25,579 nucleotides of DNA, taken from assembly GCA_934728205.1 (NCBI GenBank), contig CAKVEH010000003.1, forward strand, positions 1-25,579. The letters run 5' to 3'. This DNA is from an uncultured Helicobacteraceae bacterium (GTDB lineage: Bacteria; Campylobacterota; Campylobacteria; Campylobacterales; Helicobacteraceae). The notes under the pieces are model-generated. The model saw only the letters and a list, made by a program, of their open reading frames with translations. It searched no databases and was not told where the DNA came from. Position numbers and translations under genes: made by a program. Positions 15,801 to 25,439 of this stretch are shown one piece after another. The first letter of the stretch is position 1, and every line of letters begins with the position of its first letter.

Positions 15801-16790
15801 TTATACCAAAAGTAGCACTACGCCCGTTATGCAAACATTAAGCAATGCCAAAGGCAACAACACTTTCCAACACGCCTTTAGTAGCTGGTCTGAACGAATA
15901 TGTGGTAAAGTCGCCCTCACCCACATAAACAAAAAGATAAAAAAGCATACTTTAAGCAAAATCGCTATGCCTCCGGGGATAAAGCCTATGGGATTAAAGC
16001 CACCAAAAAAGAGTAATGCAAAAATAAAGCACACCGCAATCATATTGGCGTATTCACCGATAAAAAATATCCCCCACCTAAGCCCGCTATACTCCGTGCA
16101 ATACCCAGAGACAATCTCTGCTTCGTGCTCTAGCAAGTCAAATGGTGTGCGATTAAGCTCTACAAATGCCGCACAAGCAAAAAGCACAAAGGCAAGTGGC
16201 TGTTTAAAAATAAGCCAATCACTCACATTTGCTTGGTAGTTGTTAATATCAATAAGCGAAAGCGAGCCCACAATCATCAGCGGAGCAAGCAAGCTAAGCC
16301 CTGTAATCATCTCATAGCTTACAAACTGCACCACTGCTCGCGCTCCACCGATGAGTGAATACTTACTATGCGAGCTAAAGCCAGCAAGCAATGGGGCATA
16401 AATCCCGCACGAACTTATCGCCAAAAAAAGCAAGATTCCCATATTGACATCTGCGACAATAGGTGCGATAGTGTGTCCAAACATTTCAAACTCAGGGAAA
16501 AATGGAATCGCGCTCATCGCAACAAACGCCGATACAACCGAAACAATAGGCGCGATAATAAACATTAAGCGATTGGCATTAAGCGGGATAACATCCTCTT
16601 TAAAAAAGAGTTTAATGCCATCAGCAAGGGCTTGAAGCAAACCAAAAGGTCCAACATAATTTGGTCCAATGCGCCGTTGAAAAATACCCAAAACCTTGCG
16701 CTCCAAATAAGTGGAAAATCCCCCTAATGAAGCAAAAACTGCAATAATGACTAAAATCTTTAAAATAGTTTCTGTGATATAAAAACTCAT
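15801..16790 (-). CDS. nuoH: Complex I subunit H, quinone-site membrane subunit
   Basis: NuoH is the membrane-arm subunit that forms the quinone chamber with NuoB and NuoD and links it to the proton channels. The 329-residue protein has about eight helices. Conserved blocks: [54 protein letters not shown] with the Glu-rich cytoplasmic loop, and the Arg-bearing [15 protein letters not shown] near the C-terminus. The length matches E. coli (325). The start overlaps the nuoG stop (ATGA). Confidence 0.97.
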   Translation of the reverse strand: MSFYITETILKILVIIAVFASLGGFSTYLERKVLGIFQRRIGPNYVGPFGLLQALADGIKLFFKEDVIPLNANRLMFIIAPIVSVVSAFVAMSAIPFFPEFEMFGHTIAPIVADVNMGILLFLAISSCGIYAPLLAGFSSHSKYSLIGGARAVVQFVSYEMITGLSLLAPLMIVGSLSLIDINNYQANVSDWLIFKQPLAFVLFACAAFVELNRTPFDLLEHEAEIVSGYCTEYSGLRWGIFFIGEYANMIAVCFIFALLFFGGFNPIGFIPGGIAILLKVCFFIFLFMWVRATLPHIRSDQLLKACWKVLLPLALLNVCITGVVLLLV

Positions 16791-19222
16791 TGTTGCGCTC
16801 CCACACTTGATGTCTGCACGCTTAGGTTGGTGTAAAGCGCATTGCCAAATAATGCCCTCGCGCCTTTAAGCAATGGCGAGAGGACGAAAAATTCACCATC
16901 CATATTGTAATCAACAAATACTTGGGCTTTAAGGCTTGCTCCCTTATCATTTTGCAAGAGCACATAATCATTTGGCGTGATATTAAGGCTTTGTGCATAC
17001 GCTGGCGAAACATACACGCCTACTTTATTTTGCAGCGAATCTGAACGCGCGTTAATGTGATTAAAATACGATGGGCTATGAGCTAAAAGTGCGTTTAAAG
17101 ACTTTGGTTGTGTGTCATTGCTAAAAGACTTTAGCCCAGCTATACGCGGATAAAGAGAATCTAAGAAGCCCTTAGATTCTAAAAGTTTGCCCCGTTTGTT
17201 TTCTCCATTTGGGGCATAAAAATTACTAAGACTATGCAAATGTTGCAGTGTGAAATTGTGGTTAAACGCGCCCATTTCTCTACTCCAATCACTCATATAC
17301 CCGCTTCCTAATCCAAAGCCACACGCAATATCAGCCAAATCCAAACACGCGCAATCAAAGCTAGGCGCAAGAGGTAACAAGCGCAACTCCGCATTAAGCA
17401 CGCTTCCCTCCATTTGAGCAAGGGCTTTTATAGCGACATTAGGTGGTGTTTGCTTGCTATTTGGATTATGGCTATCAAGGACAAACGCCATCTTGCCAAA
17501 CTCCTCGTATAACTCATCATTACATACGCGCACACCTATGCAATGCTCGATGTCTTGTAACTGCGCATAATCGCTTAAATGCGCCAATGAAAGCATACCA
17601 AGCGCATTGCCAAAAGGCGGGATACAAAAGATTGCCATTTTGCAAGATTGCGCTAATTGTGCGAGAAGTTGCACGATATGCGCACTTTGAGCGTGAGAGT
17701 AAATTTCCTCGCCTATGATAATCACTCCATTTTGCGCAACAAAACCCTGCGTGAAAAATCCATCAAACGCTGGCGGTGGCAAATCTTGCGTAGATTCTTG
17801 AGTGGTGTGAGAATCTTCACCTTGATTTTGTGTAGAAGTATCTTTAGAATCTTCTTGCAAGCTACCTTGCTTTGGCATAAGCTCTTTTGTGAGATTTTCT
17901 AAAATGGCGCAAATCTCGCCAACCTCATAGATAAACGACTTTGCATTGCGACCAAGCCTTGAGATAAGCGTATTGTGAAACGAATGAAAATGCGCGAACT
18001 TACACTCTTTGTCTGCTTTAAGTTTTTGGTTAATAAGATAGCGCAGAGATGGCATTGCGTGCGGCAAGTTTGTGCCAATGCTAATAATGCCCTTTGCCTG
18101 CTTCACACAGGAGAGAAATCCTATTTGCACGCCTGCATTTTTTAATGCGGTAATAAACGCACCAAAATTTTGTGCTCTTTTGTTGTATAAGTTAAAGCCA
18201 ATTTTTTGGCGTAATGATTCTAAAATAATGATTTCCTCATTGGTGCATAAATCCCCAATAATCACGCTTTTAGCAGTGCTAAACGCCTCTACACATTGTG
18301 TTAAGTCTATTTTTGTTGCATTAAGTGGCTCACTTATATTGTCTCCGCCAAATCGTGCTGTCCCACAAATAGGCTCAAATTCACCATCATTAGTAATGCG
18401 ATAAATTTGCTTTTTGCCTTCTAAATTGCTATGACGAGATTCCATATATATGAGACAGCCACCAGCACAATGCGTGCAAGTGGTGGGAATCTTGCTAAGT
18501 TCCCACGCATTTGCCTTATACTTAAAATCCTTAACAATAAGCGCACCCACAGGACATACACTCACACACTCCGCGCAATCTAAGCAGGGTTGCTCGCCTA
18601 CAAAACTAATAAGTGATTTTTGTCTCCTTACCCACACACTTAGCGGGTCTTTTGGGATTGTATCTTTCCACAATGTGGTATCAACTTCTTGTAAATCCGC
18701 TTTTTGTGCTTTGAGATTTGCCTCGCCTAGATTCTCATCACAAGTGGTTACACATCGCTCACATAATATACATAAATTTGGGTCATAATTTACTTTTGCC
18801 CAGCTTGCGTGTGGTTTGTTAGATTCTTTAATAAAAAAATGCTGGCTCTGCACGCCCATTTTATTTGTCCAATTTTGCAAATCGCACTCCCCGCTTTTAT
18901 CACACACACCGCATTGCAATGGATGATTAACATCATAAGTTTGCATAATAGCTCTGCGCTCATCTTGGAGTTCTATGCTTTGTGTGATTATTTGCATTCC
19001 ATCTTTTGCCTTACTCGCACACGCATAGGCTCTTTTGCCATCAATTTCTACCATACACATTTTACACGCACGCGTTGGTGAGCAATTATTGAGATAGCAA
19101 ATCGCGGGAATCTCAATGCCATTGCGCCGTGCGACTTGCAAAATGTAATCACCCTCATTGCAAAATATCTCTACACCATCGATGCTTATACGCACTTTGG
19201 TAGATTCTATGATGTTAGACAT
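16787..19222 (-). CDS. nuoG: Complex I subunit G, Fe-S electron-input subunit
   Basis: NuoG carries the Fe-S relay that in other bacteria takes electrons from NuoF. The 811-residue protein has a [2Fe-2S] site (Cys42, 53, 56, 68), an N5-type site with His ligand (His100, Cys104, 107, 113), ferredoxin-like cysteines (151, 154, 157, 161 and 213, 216, 219, 223) and an N7-type site (Cys249, 252, 256, 286), so even the off-path N7 cluster appears to be kept. The rest resembles molybdopterin oxidoreductases without a cofactor. About residues 446-486 is a Gln/Ser/Thr/Asp-rich linker (around 17765-17885). A perfect AAGGAGG precedes the ATG by five bases. The start overlaps the HP1265-like gene by 16 bases. 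With NuoE/NuoF absent, its true electron donor partner is probably that neighbour. Confidence 0.96.
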   Translation of the reverse strand: MSNIIESTKVRISIDGVEIFCNEGDYILQVARRNGIEIPAICYLNNCSPTRACKMCMVEIDGKRAYACASKAKDGMQIITQSIELQDERRAIMQTYDVNHPLQCGVCDKSGECDLQNWTNKMGVQSQHFFIKESNKPHASWAKVNYDPNLCILCERCVTTCDENLGEANLKAQKADLQEVDTTLWKDTIPKDPLSVWVRRQKSLISFVGEQPCLDCAECVSVCPVGALIVKDFKYKANAWELSKIPTTCTHCAGGCLIYMESRHSNLEGKKQIYRITNDGEFEPICGTARFGGDNISEPLNATKIDLTQCVEAFSTAKSVIIGDLCTNEEIIILESLRQKIGFNLYNKRAQNFGAFITALKNAGVQIGFLSCVKQAKGIISIGTNLPHAMPSLRYLINQKLKADKECKFAHFHSFHNTLISRLGRNAKSFIYEVGEICAILENLTKELMPKQGSLQEDSKDTSTQNQGEDSHTTQESTQDLPPPAFDGFFTQGFVAQNGVIIIGEEIYSHAQSAHIVQLLAQLAQSCKMAIFCIPPFGNALGMLSLAHLSDYAQLQDIEHCIGVRVCNDELYEEFGKMAFVLDSHNPNSKQTPPNVAIKALAQMEGSVLNAELRLLPLAPSFDCACLDLADIACGFGLGSGYMSDWSREMGAFNHNFTLQHLHSLSNFYAPNGENKRGKLLESKGFLDSLYPRIAGLKSFSNDTQPKSLNALLAHSPSYFNHINARSDSLQNKVGVYVSPAYAQSLNITPNDYVLLQNDKGASLKAQVFVDYNMDGEFFVLSPLLKGARALFGNALYTNLSVQTSSVGAQQ

Positions 19223-20064
19223 TCACGCCTCCTTAGCAGTGAGGTAATTTTATAAAATGGATAGCTTGAAATCTTGTGTGAGCAAAGGACGGCTATCGTG
19301 CCTTTTAACTCATTTAGCAATCTCGCTTGAATCTCTAGTATATCTGTATTTTCTAAGCGCAATATATATGGGTTTGGTGCGCTTGAAATATCTTGTAGTT
19401 TGAAAATCATAGCAAAGTTGTTTGGCATAAGTAATTTGGCGTCCTTTGGCAAACTAACTTCTTGCAAATCACTTGGAGGCACTTGATAGACAAACGCACC
19501 ATCACTTTGTGGCAAATCCTCAAATTCACTTGCAATAGCACTTGTAAGCGCAATCAACCCCTGCGTGGAATCTAAGCCCACATCTAAATCCTGCAAGTAA
19601 AGCTGCGTGTGAGTTAATTGCGCGATTGTGCTTATAAGTTGTGCGATGAGCGAGGACTTTTGATGCAATGCTAAATCCCTGCCAAGTAGCAATGCGCACT
19701 TTTTGTCGCACAAAAAACGACCAATACTAAGGGCTTCTTCCTCGCTAATATTGCTCTCACTAGCTAAGTAACCAATATCAAGGCTCTCTAAAAATTCTTG
19801 CATCTCTTCTTGCACCCCATTGTTTTTCTTAGCAAGATTCTCACAAACTCCCCAAAGTAAAAGTGCGCAAACTGCGTGTTCTGTGCCGATTTCATAATTA
19901 TATCCATTGGGTGTGAAAAATGGATGTAAAATAATGCCCTCACTGCAATGTGTCATAGAATGCGCTAACGCAGGAAATACTCCAACACTCACAAATGAAA
20001 TGTCTGGTTTTATATCTACAAATGGCTTTGTGTTAGCATTGAGCATTGTTGCAAACTTTTTCAT
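19207..20064 (-). CDS. Complex I-associated protein in the nuoF position (HP1265/Cj1574c-like)
   Basis: This gene replaces nuoF in Campylobacterota complex I operons. For C. jejuni, Cj1574c was reported to interact with flavodoxin, so it may form the electron-input module that uses reduced flavodoxin instead of NADH. The 285-residue protein shows no NADH, FMN or Fe-S binding motif that I can recognise; Cys residues are scattered (for example LCDKKC at about 138-143), not in a CxxC cluster. The frame is open up to 20151, but the ATG at 20064 overlaps the upstream stop (ATGA) behind GAGGTAGAG, and the extra upstream residues would only translate the neighbour in another frame. The segment KKCALLLGRDLALHQKSSLI looks like a NuoG-type nucleotide-fold strand-helix. 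Name by position and length; the biochemical role is inferred. Confidence 0.85.
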   Translation of the reverse strand: MKKFATMLNANTKPFVDIKPDISFVSVGVFPALAHSMTHCSEGIILHPFFTPNGYNYEIGTEHAVCALLLWGVCENLAKKNNGVQEEMQEFLESLDIGYLASESNISEEEALSIGRFLCDKKCALLLGRDLALHQKSSLIAQLISTIAQLTHTQLYLQDLDVGLDSTQGLIALTSAIASEFEDLPQSDGAFVYQVPPSDLQEVSLPKDAKLLMPNNFAMIFKLQDISSAPNPYILRLENTDILEIQARLLNELKGTIAVLCSHKISSYPFYKITSLLRRRECLTS

Positions 20065-20348
20065 TGCTCTACCTCGCTTGATTGCGCTGGTGTAGATTGT
20101 GCGCTGGATTGAAGGGTGTGAAAAGAGCCCTTGCGCACTACAAAAGTCCAATCTTTCTCGTTAAAGCGAATGGAATTAACTAGCTCCGCACCACATTCTA
20201 ACGCTAAATCCGCGCTTTTTTGGATTAAATCAAACTCGACAAGCTCAAAGATAAAAATACTCACTTCGCCATCCTCACTTTGTGTGATAATCTCGCGCAT
20301 TCTCTCCAAGCACTGCGCTCCTAAATGTCGTAAATCATATCGCCTCAT
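20061..20348 (-). CDS. Complex I-associated small protein in the nuoE position (HP1264/Cj1575c-like)
   Basis: A 95-residue protein occupying the place of nuoE. H. pylori HP1264 and C. jejuni Cj1575c are about 75 residues. The extra length here comes from a Ser/Gln/Ala-rich tail (about 76-95). It lacks the four cysteines of a NuoE [2Fe-2S] site; only two Cys are present (in GAQCLERM and LECGAEL). A compact alpha/beta core of about 74 residues is suggested by alternating hydrophobic strands ([20 protein letters not shown]). The start overlaps the nuoD stop (ATGA) behind GAGGTGG. The function is unknown; its constant position implies a structural or assembly role in the peripheral arm. Confidence 0.85.
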   Translation of the reverse strand: MRRYDLRHLGAQCLERMREIITQSEDGEVSIFIFELVEFDLIQKSADLALECGAELVNSIRFNEKDWTFVVRKGSFHTLQSSAQSTPAQSSEVEQ

Positions 20349-21595
20349 CTATCCACCTCGCCAAAAACTGCATTAAGATTCCCAACGATTGTAACCACAT
20401 CGGCTAGATAATGCCCCAACAACAAATCTTGCAAAAGCCCCGTGTGATAGAAGCAAGGAGCACGCACTTTCAAGCGATAGGGATATGGCGCACCAAGTGA
20501 GTGGATAATAAAGCCCAATTCCCCGCGTGGAGATTCTGTTGGGGCATACGATTCTCCCACAGGAGGACGCATACCTTGCGTAACGAGGACAAAATGCTCC
20601 ATTAGCGAATAGTTTTGTGTCATTATCTGCTCTTTTGTGGGAGAAATATATCGCGCATCTTTTGCCATAATTTGTGATGGTGTGCCTTTATAAAACTCCA
20701 ACGCTTGACGAATGATTTTAGCAGATTGCCTAATTTCTTCCATATACAAACGATAACGCGCATAGCAATCGCCCTCTTTAGCAAGCGGAATGTCAAAGTC
20801 AAATTTCTCATAAATGCTATAAGGCTCACTCCTACGAATATCAACCTCCAAACCACAGCTTCGAGCGATAATGCCACTTAATGCCCACGATTTGGCAATC
20901 TCTTTAGAAATCACACCCACACCATCTAATCGCGTCCTCCAGATTCTATTTTTATCAAGCAAGCCCTCAATAAGTCCTAACATTTGTGGCAAAGAATCTA
21001 AAAAATTACACACCTTGCTATCAAAATTTGGAGGCAAGTCTAGTGGCACACCACCAATACGCATTGCATTATGTGTAAGTCGCGCTCCGCAGTATTCTTC
21101 CATTAAATCAAGTCCATATTCGCGTTGTTTAAACGCATATAAGAAAATAGAGAGTGCGCCCACATCCATTCCGTGCACACCCACATAAAAAATATGCGAG
21201 ATGATGCGACTAAGCTCTAATAAAATCACTCTAATAGCCTCCGCACGCAATGGCACTTCCACGCCGATAAGTTTTTCAACACTAAAAGCATAAGCAAAGT
21301 TATTGCTCACCGATGAAATATAATCAAGCCTATCTGTGGTTGGCATAAACTCATTATAAATCATATTTTCTGCGAGCTTTTCTACCCCTCTATGCAAGTA
21401 ACCAATATCAGGCGTGGCTTTGGTAACAATTTCATTTTCTAACTCTAAAATAAGTCGTAGTTGTCCGTGCGCACTTGGGTGCTGTGGTCCAAAATTAAGG
21501 GTGATTTTGCTTGGGGTATTTTCATCGCCTTGAGATTGACGCTCAAAAAAGATATTCTCAAAACTAGGGTTTAGTCGTGTATAAACTTGTGCCAT
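20345..21595 (-). CDS. nuoD: Complex I subunit D, 49-kDa quinone-binding subunit
   Basis: NuoD forms the quinone pocket with NuoB and derives from the large subunit of NiFe hydrogenases but lacks the metal cysteines. The 416-residue protein has GPQHPSAHG at 36-44, with the quinone-binding His39 and the Tyr-bearing segment [12 protein letters not shown], then [13 protein letters not shown], and [13 protein letters not shown] in the C-terminal half. Length fits the single-domain form (H. pylori 409), not a NuoC-NuoD fusion. The ATG overlaps the nuoC stop by one base (TAATG). Confidence 0.97.
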   Translation of the reverse strand: MAQVYTRLNPSFENIFFERQSQGDENTPSKITLNFGPQHPSAHGQLRLILELENEIVTKATPDIGYLHRGVEKLAENMIYNEFMPTTDRLDYISSVSNNFAYAFSVEKLIGVEVPLRAEAIRVILLELSRIISHIFYVGVHGMDVGALSIFLYAFKQREYGLDLMEEYCGARLTHNAMRIGGVPLDLPPNFDSKVCNFLDSLPQMLGLIEGLLDKNRIWRTRLDGVGVISKEIAKSWALSGIIARSCGLEVDIRRSEPYSIYEKFDFDIPLAKEGDCYARYRLYMEEIRQSAKIIRQALEFYKGTPSQIMAKDARYISPTKEQIMTQNYSLMEHFVLVTQGMRPPVGESYAPTESPRGELGFIIHSLGAPYPYRLKVRAPCFYHTGLLQDLLLGHYLADVVTIVGNLNAVFGEVDR

Positions 21596-22395
21596 TATCG
21601 TTTCTCTTTGAGTTTTATTGGAGTTTTTGGGTATCGCTTGATAGCGTATGGCTTGCGCTCTTCTTGGAATCTATGTGTATCTACCGCACCTTGCGTATCT
21701 GCATTCTTAGAATCTCCACTAAACTTTGATATTGGCGCAAAGTTAATGCTATCACCCCTATCAATTCTTGCGCTATCGCGTTGCTCGGGACCGATTATGT
21801 CTCGATATTCCACACCAAAAATCGTATCAACCTCATACCAAGCGGCATTTTCATCGCCTTGCAATGGATAAGATTTACGCAATGGATGCCCAACCCAATC
21901 AGGTGGCATAAGGATTCTACGCAAGTCTTTATGTCCTTTGAACTCAATGCCAAACATATCAAAACACTCACGCTCTGCCCAATTCGCACTTTTATAAAAA
22001 GGTGTGAGAGAATCTATACTATCACCCGCGCTCAACACACATTTCACCTTTAATCGCACAATCTTTCGTCCATTATCCTCATATTTCGCACACAAATAAG
22101 AAAGTTCAAATTCATCTCTTTGCTCTAAAAAATCCACCGCCACAAGCTCAGTTAATGTCTCAAAACCAAGCCCGCAAAGTCGCTCAAACACCACAAGTAT
22201 ATTTTTGGAATCCACCCAAATTGTCGGCATTCCTAGCTCCATATAACGCGATTGTATAAGCTCAGACAAGGCAGCGATGAGCTCACTAGCAAAATGCCAC
22301 TGCATAAAATCCACTCTTGGCACAGCTTTTGGGATTTCAAATTTTTGCGTATAAACGACTTTTTTTTGTCTATTTTGGACTTGATTTTTTACCAT
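21595..22395 (-). CDS. nuoC: Complex I subunit C, 30-kDa subunit
   Basis: NuoC is a peripheral-arm subunit that supports NuoD. The 266-residue protein has the family signature [29 protein letters not shown] in its second half. After it comes a polar, basic tail of about 50 residues ([14 protein letters not shown] onwards, ending KLKEKR) that probably is disordered. The ATG is two bases after the nuoB stop and no clear Shine-Dalgarno is seen, so translation is probably coupled to nuoB. A run of eight A (22360-22367) lies at codons 10-12, where slippage would truncate the protein. The first 20 residues are basic and poorly conserved, so a later start cannot be excluded. Confidence 0.95.
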   Translation of the reverse strand: MVKNQVQNRQKKVVYTQKFEIPKAVPRVDFMQWHFASELIAALSELIQSRYMELGMPTIWVDSKNILVVFERLCGLGFETLTELVAVDFLEQRDEFELSYLCAKYEDNGRKIVRLKVKCVLSAGDSIDSLTPFYKSANWAERECFDMFGIEFKGHKDLRRILMPPDWVGHPLRKSYPLQGDENAAWYEVDTIFGVEYRDIIGPEQRDSARIDRGDSINFAPISKFSGDSKNADTQGAVDTHRFQEERKPYAIKRYPKTPIKLKEKR

Positions 22396-22397
22396 AA

Positions 22398-22922
22398 CTA
22401 CACCATTCGCTTAGTTTCTAAATGTTTGCTCTGCGCCACAGGAATAGCCTTATTTGAGCGAATATGTTGTTGTAGCATCAAAATTGCATATTGCAAAGTT
22501 TCAGGGCGTGGGGCACAGCCGGGTAAATATATATCCACAGGAATGATTCTATCCACACCCTGCACGGTAGCATAGGTATTAAACATTCCGCCTGTATTCG
22601 CACAACTCCCCATAGAAATCACCCATCGTGGCTCGGGCATTTGGTCATATAATCGGCGTACAAACTGCGCGTGCTTTTTGGTTACTGTGCCAGAGATTAT
22701 CATCAAATCACTTTGTCGTGGAGAAGCGCGAAAAATGCTCCCAAACCTATCCAAATCATAGCGCGAACCGCCTGTCGCCATCATCTCAATAGCACAACAC
22801 GCCAATCCATAAGTCATTCCCCACAACGAGTTGCTTCGCCCCCAATTTAGAATCTTATCCACCGTGCTAAGCACTATGGGCAACCCGCCATTTTGCAAAT
22901 AGTTTATTTTATGCTCTGCCAT
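22398..22922 (-). CDS. nuoB: Complex I subunit B, cluster N2 subunit
   Basis: NuoB holds cluster N2, the 4Fe-4S centre that reduces quinone. All four ligands are present: Cys42 and Cys43 (in [10 protein letters not shown]), Cys107 (in [10 protein letters not shown]) and Cys136 (in [10 protein letters not shown]). The open frame extends to 22943, but GGGAG lies seven bases before the ATG at 22922, and MAEHKINY is a family-like N-terminus, so I chose 22922, giving 174 residues. It overlaps the end of nuoA by 19 bases. The last 15 residues ([15 protein letters not shown]) form a polar tail. Confidence 0.97.
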   Translation of the reverse strand: MAEHKINYLQNGGLPIVLSTVDKILNWGRSNSLWGMTYGLACCAIEMMATGGSRYDLDRFGSIFRASPRQSDLMIISGTVTKKHAQFVRRLYDQMPEPRWVISMGSCANTGGMFNTYATVQGVDRIIPVDIYLPGCAPRPETLQYAILMLQQHIRSNKAIPVAQSKHLETKRMV

Positions 22923-23308
22923 TGCAACGCTCCCTTTTTCCACGCATACACAAACCCAACAATCAAAAGTGCGAGAAAGCTAAGCATTTCAAAAAGCGCA
23001 AAGCCTCCCAATCCAAAATCCCTAAAAAGCTTGAAATCAATCGCCCAAGGAATCATAAAAATCACCTCAATATCAAACAAAATAAACAATAACGCAAGCA
23101 AAAAAAACTGCGAAGAAATTGTATTTGATTGTTTGTTTGGTGTAACGCCACACTCATAAGGAGCAAGTTTTAGCTTCTCTCTATCTTTTTTGGCAATCGC
23201 ATTTGAAATCTTATGCTGCAAATGCAAAATCCCACCAAAAACCGCAATGCTAATGATAAGCGCGAGTAACACACCAATATATGGGTAGGCAAATGTCGTA
23301 TGACTCAT
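22904..23308 (-). CDS. nuoA: Complex I subunit A
   Basis: NuoA is a small membrane-arm subunit of three helices near the quinone chamber. The 134-residue protein shows an N-terminal helix, then the conserved cytoplasmic-side segment APYECGV (about 48-54), whose Cys is the one exposed in some complex I states, and [22 protein letters not shown] in helix 2. AGGA lies five to nine bases before the ATG. It is the first gene of the nuo operon; 208 bases of A/T-rich DNA separate it from smpB. Confidence 0.97.
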   Translation of the reverse strand: MSHTTFAYPYIGVLLALIISIAVFGGILHLQHKISNAIAKKDREKLKLAPYECGVTPNKQSNTISSQFFLLALLFILFDIEVIFMIPWAIDFKLFRDFGLGGFALFEMLSFLALLIVGFVYAWKKGALQWQSIK

Positions 23309-23343
23309 CGTTTTCCTGCTTTATTTGTTGTATTTCACTCATA

Positions 23344-23349
23344 ATTTTA
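23344..23349 (-). promoter_or_regulatory. Candidate -10 box for the nuo operon
   Basis: On the minus strand TAAAAT, preceded by TGCG in the manner of an extended -10, lies 36-41 bases before the nuoA ATG. The surrounding DNA is A/T-rich with no evident -35. Other A/T-rich matches exist nearby, so this is only the best of several. Confidence 0.35.
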
Positions 23350-23443
23350 CGCAAAATTACATAATTTATTCCTTAAAAATACAAAAAAAGTTTCTTATTT
23401 CTTTAACTTTGTAATATTTTGGTAAAAAAGTCAAAAAAACCAT

Positions 23444-23449
23444 TACAAT
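23444..23449 (+). promoter_or_regulatory. Candidate -10 box for a short plus-strand RNA
   Basis: TACAAT on the plus strand, the same hexamer as in the promoters proposed for the barrel protein, pflA and smpB. A weak -35-like TTGGTA lies at 23419-23424 (19-base spacing). It points toward the terminator hairpin at 23485-23506. Confidence 0.35.
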
Positions 23450-23455
23450 ACATTC

Positions 23456-23506
23456 CTGTATGCAACCTTATGGATTCTGTCTTTGCAACGAACTTGTTGC
23501 TTTTTT
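23456..23506 (+). ncRNA. Candidate short RNA between nuoA and smpB
   Basis: The interval between two minus-strand genes holds, on the opposite strand, a TACAAT box and about 35 bases later a hairpin followed by six T. This would give a transcript of about 50 nucleotides with no gene of its own. An ATG at 23460 opens a short frame that runs through the hairpin and into smpB antisense, without a ribosome binding site, so coding is unlikely. The start is estimated from the -10 box. Proposed from promoter and terminator alone. Confidence 0.3.
23485..23506 (+). terminator. Candidate rho-independent terminator, plus strand
   Basis: GCAACG (23485-23490) pairs with TGTTGC (23495-23500) around an AACT loop, with one G-U pair, followed by six T. 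On the minus strand the hairpin is followed by AAAGAC, so it cannot serve as the smpB terminator. No plus-strand gene lies upstream within reach. Confidence 0.4.
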
Positions 23507-23516
23507 ATGTTTTATC

Positions 23517-24029
23517 TCAAACATTTTTAAGGGCTTTTTTAATACTACTCCTTGCTTCACGCTCTAATTCCCTACGCTTAATGCTTTCTCGTTTATCATA
23601 AAGTTTCTTGCCACGCACAAGCGCAATTTGAACTTTAAGAGTGTTTGTATGATTGAAATATATGCTTAATGGCACAATGCTAAAACCTTGAGTGCTAACC
23701 TTGCCAAAGAATTTGTCAATTTGCTTTTTATGCAAAAGAAGTTTTCGCACTCTGCGTTCATTTGGCTTAAAAAATGCGTTGGTATTTTGCAATGCACTAA
23801 AATGCGCACCAAACAAAAATGCCTCTCCCTTGATAATGCGGACAAAGCTGTCTTTGAGATTCACGCGCATAGCGCGCGCACTTTTTACCTCTGCTCCCAC
23901 AAGCACAATCCCTGCCTCTAAAGATTCTATAATTTCATAATCAAAAAATGCCTTTTTATTCTTATGCACGAACTTTTGTCGCGTTTGTGTATCATTTTTT
24001 GTGCTATTTTTACTCAAGTTCTTTTGCAT
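23517..24029 (-). CDS. smpB: SsrA-binding protein SmpB
   Basis: SmpB binds tmRNA and carries it to stalled ribosomes for trans-translation. The 170-residue protein has the OB-fold core with family segments FDYEIIESLEAGIVLVG, EVKSARAMRVNLKDSFV, and the C-terminal basic tail GKKLYDKRESIKRRELERE, which becomes helical in the ribosomal decoding centre. The N-terminus has about 15 extra residues rich in Asn, Lys and Thr relative to typical SmpB of about 150. GGGAG lies four bases before the ATG, and a TACAAT box is upstream. tmRNA itself is not in the window. It is divergent from nifS and lies 208 bases before nuoA on the same strand. Confidence 0.97.
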   Translation of the reverse strand: MQKNLSKNSTKNDTQTRQKFVHKNKKAFFDYEIIESLEAGIVLVGAEVKSARAMRVNLKDSFVRIIKGEAFLFGAHFSALQNTNAFFKPNERRVRKLLLHKKQIDKFFGKVSTQGFSIVPLSIYFNHTNTLKVQIALVRGKKLYDKRESIKRRELEREARSSIKKALKNV

Positions 24030-24058
24030 TGCGCTCCCTAAAAATGACTTAATGCTTT

Positions 24059-24064
24059 ATTGTA
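24059..24064 (-). promoter_or_regulatory. Candidate -10 box for smpB
   Basis: On the minus strand TACAAT lies 30-35 bases before the smpB ATG in A/T-rich DNA, without a clear -35 box. The implied leader is about 23 bases and contains GGGAG. Confidence 0.45.
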
Positions 24065-24151
24065 ATTTTAACAAAAACTACACAATGTCCCCACTTAAAG
24101 CAAGAATTATGACAAATCCAACATTTGGGCATAAAATTGTAATTTAGTTAA

Positions 24152-25414
<1,263 letters not shown>

Positions 25415-25439
25415 ACACAAAATAAGTAAAGGATAAAAA

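Noticed and set aside
15796..16239. 147-codon plus-strand open frame
   Set aside because: Lies wholly antisense to nuoH; strong conservation of the nuoH protein explains the sequence.
20345..22395. NuoC-NuoD fusion
   Set aside because: The two frames overlap by one base at TAATG and are separate, with nuoD starting at its own conserved N-terminus.
23485..23500. Hairpin as the terminator of smpB
   Set aside because: On the smpB strand the stem is followed by AAAGAC, not a U run, so it fits only the opposite strand.
23419..23601. 60-codon plus-strand frame between nuoA and smpB
   Set aside because: No ribosome binding site, runs into smpB antisense, and its core is the candidate terminator hairpin.
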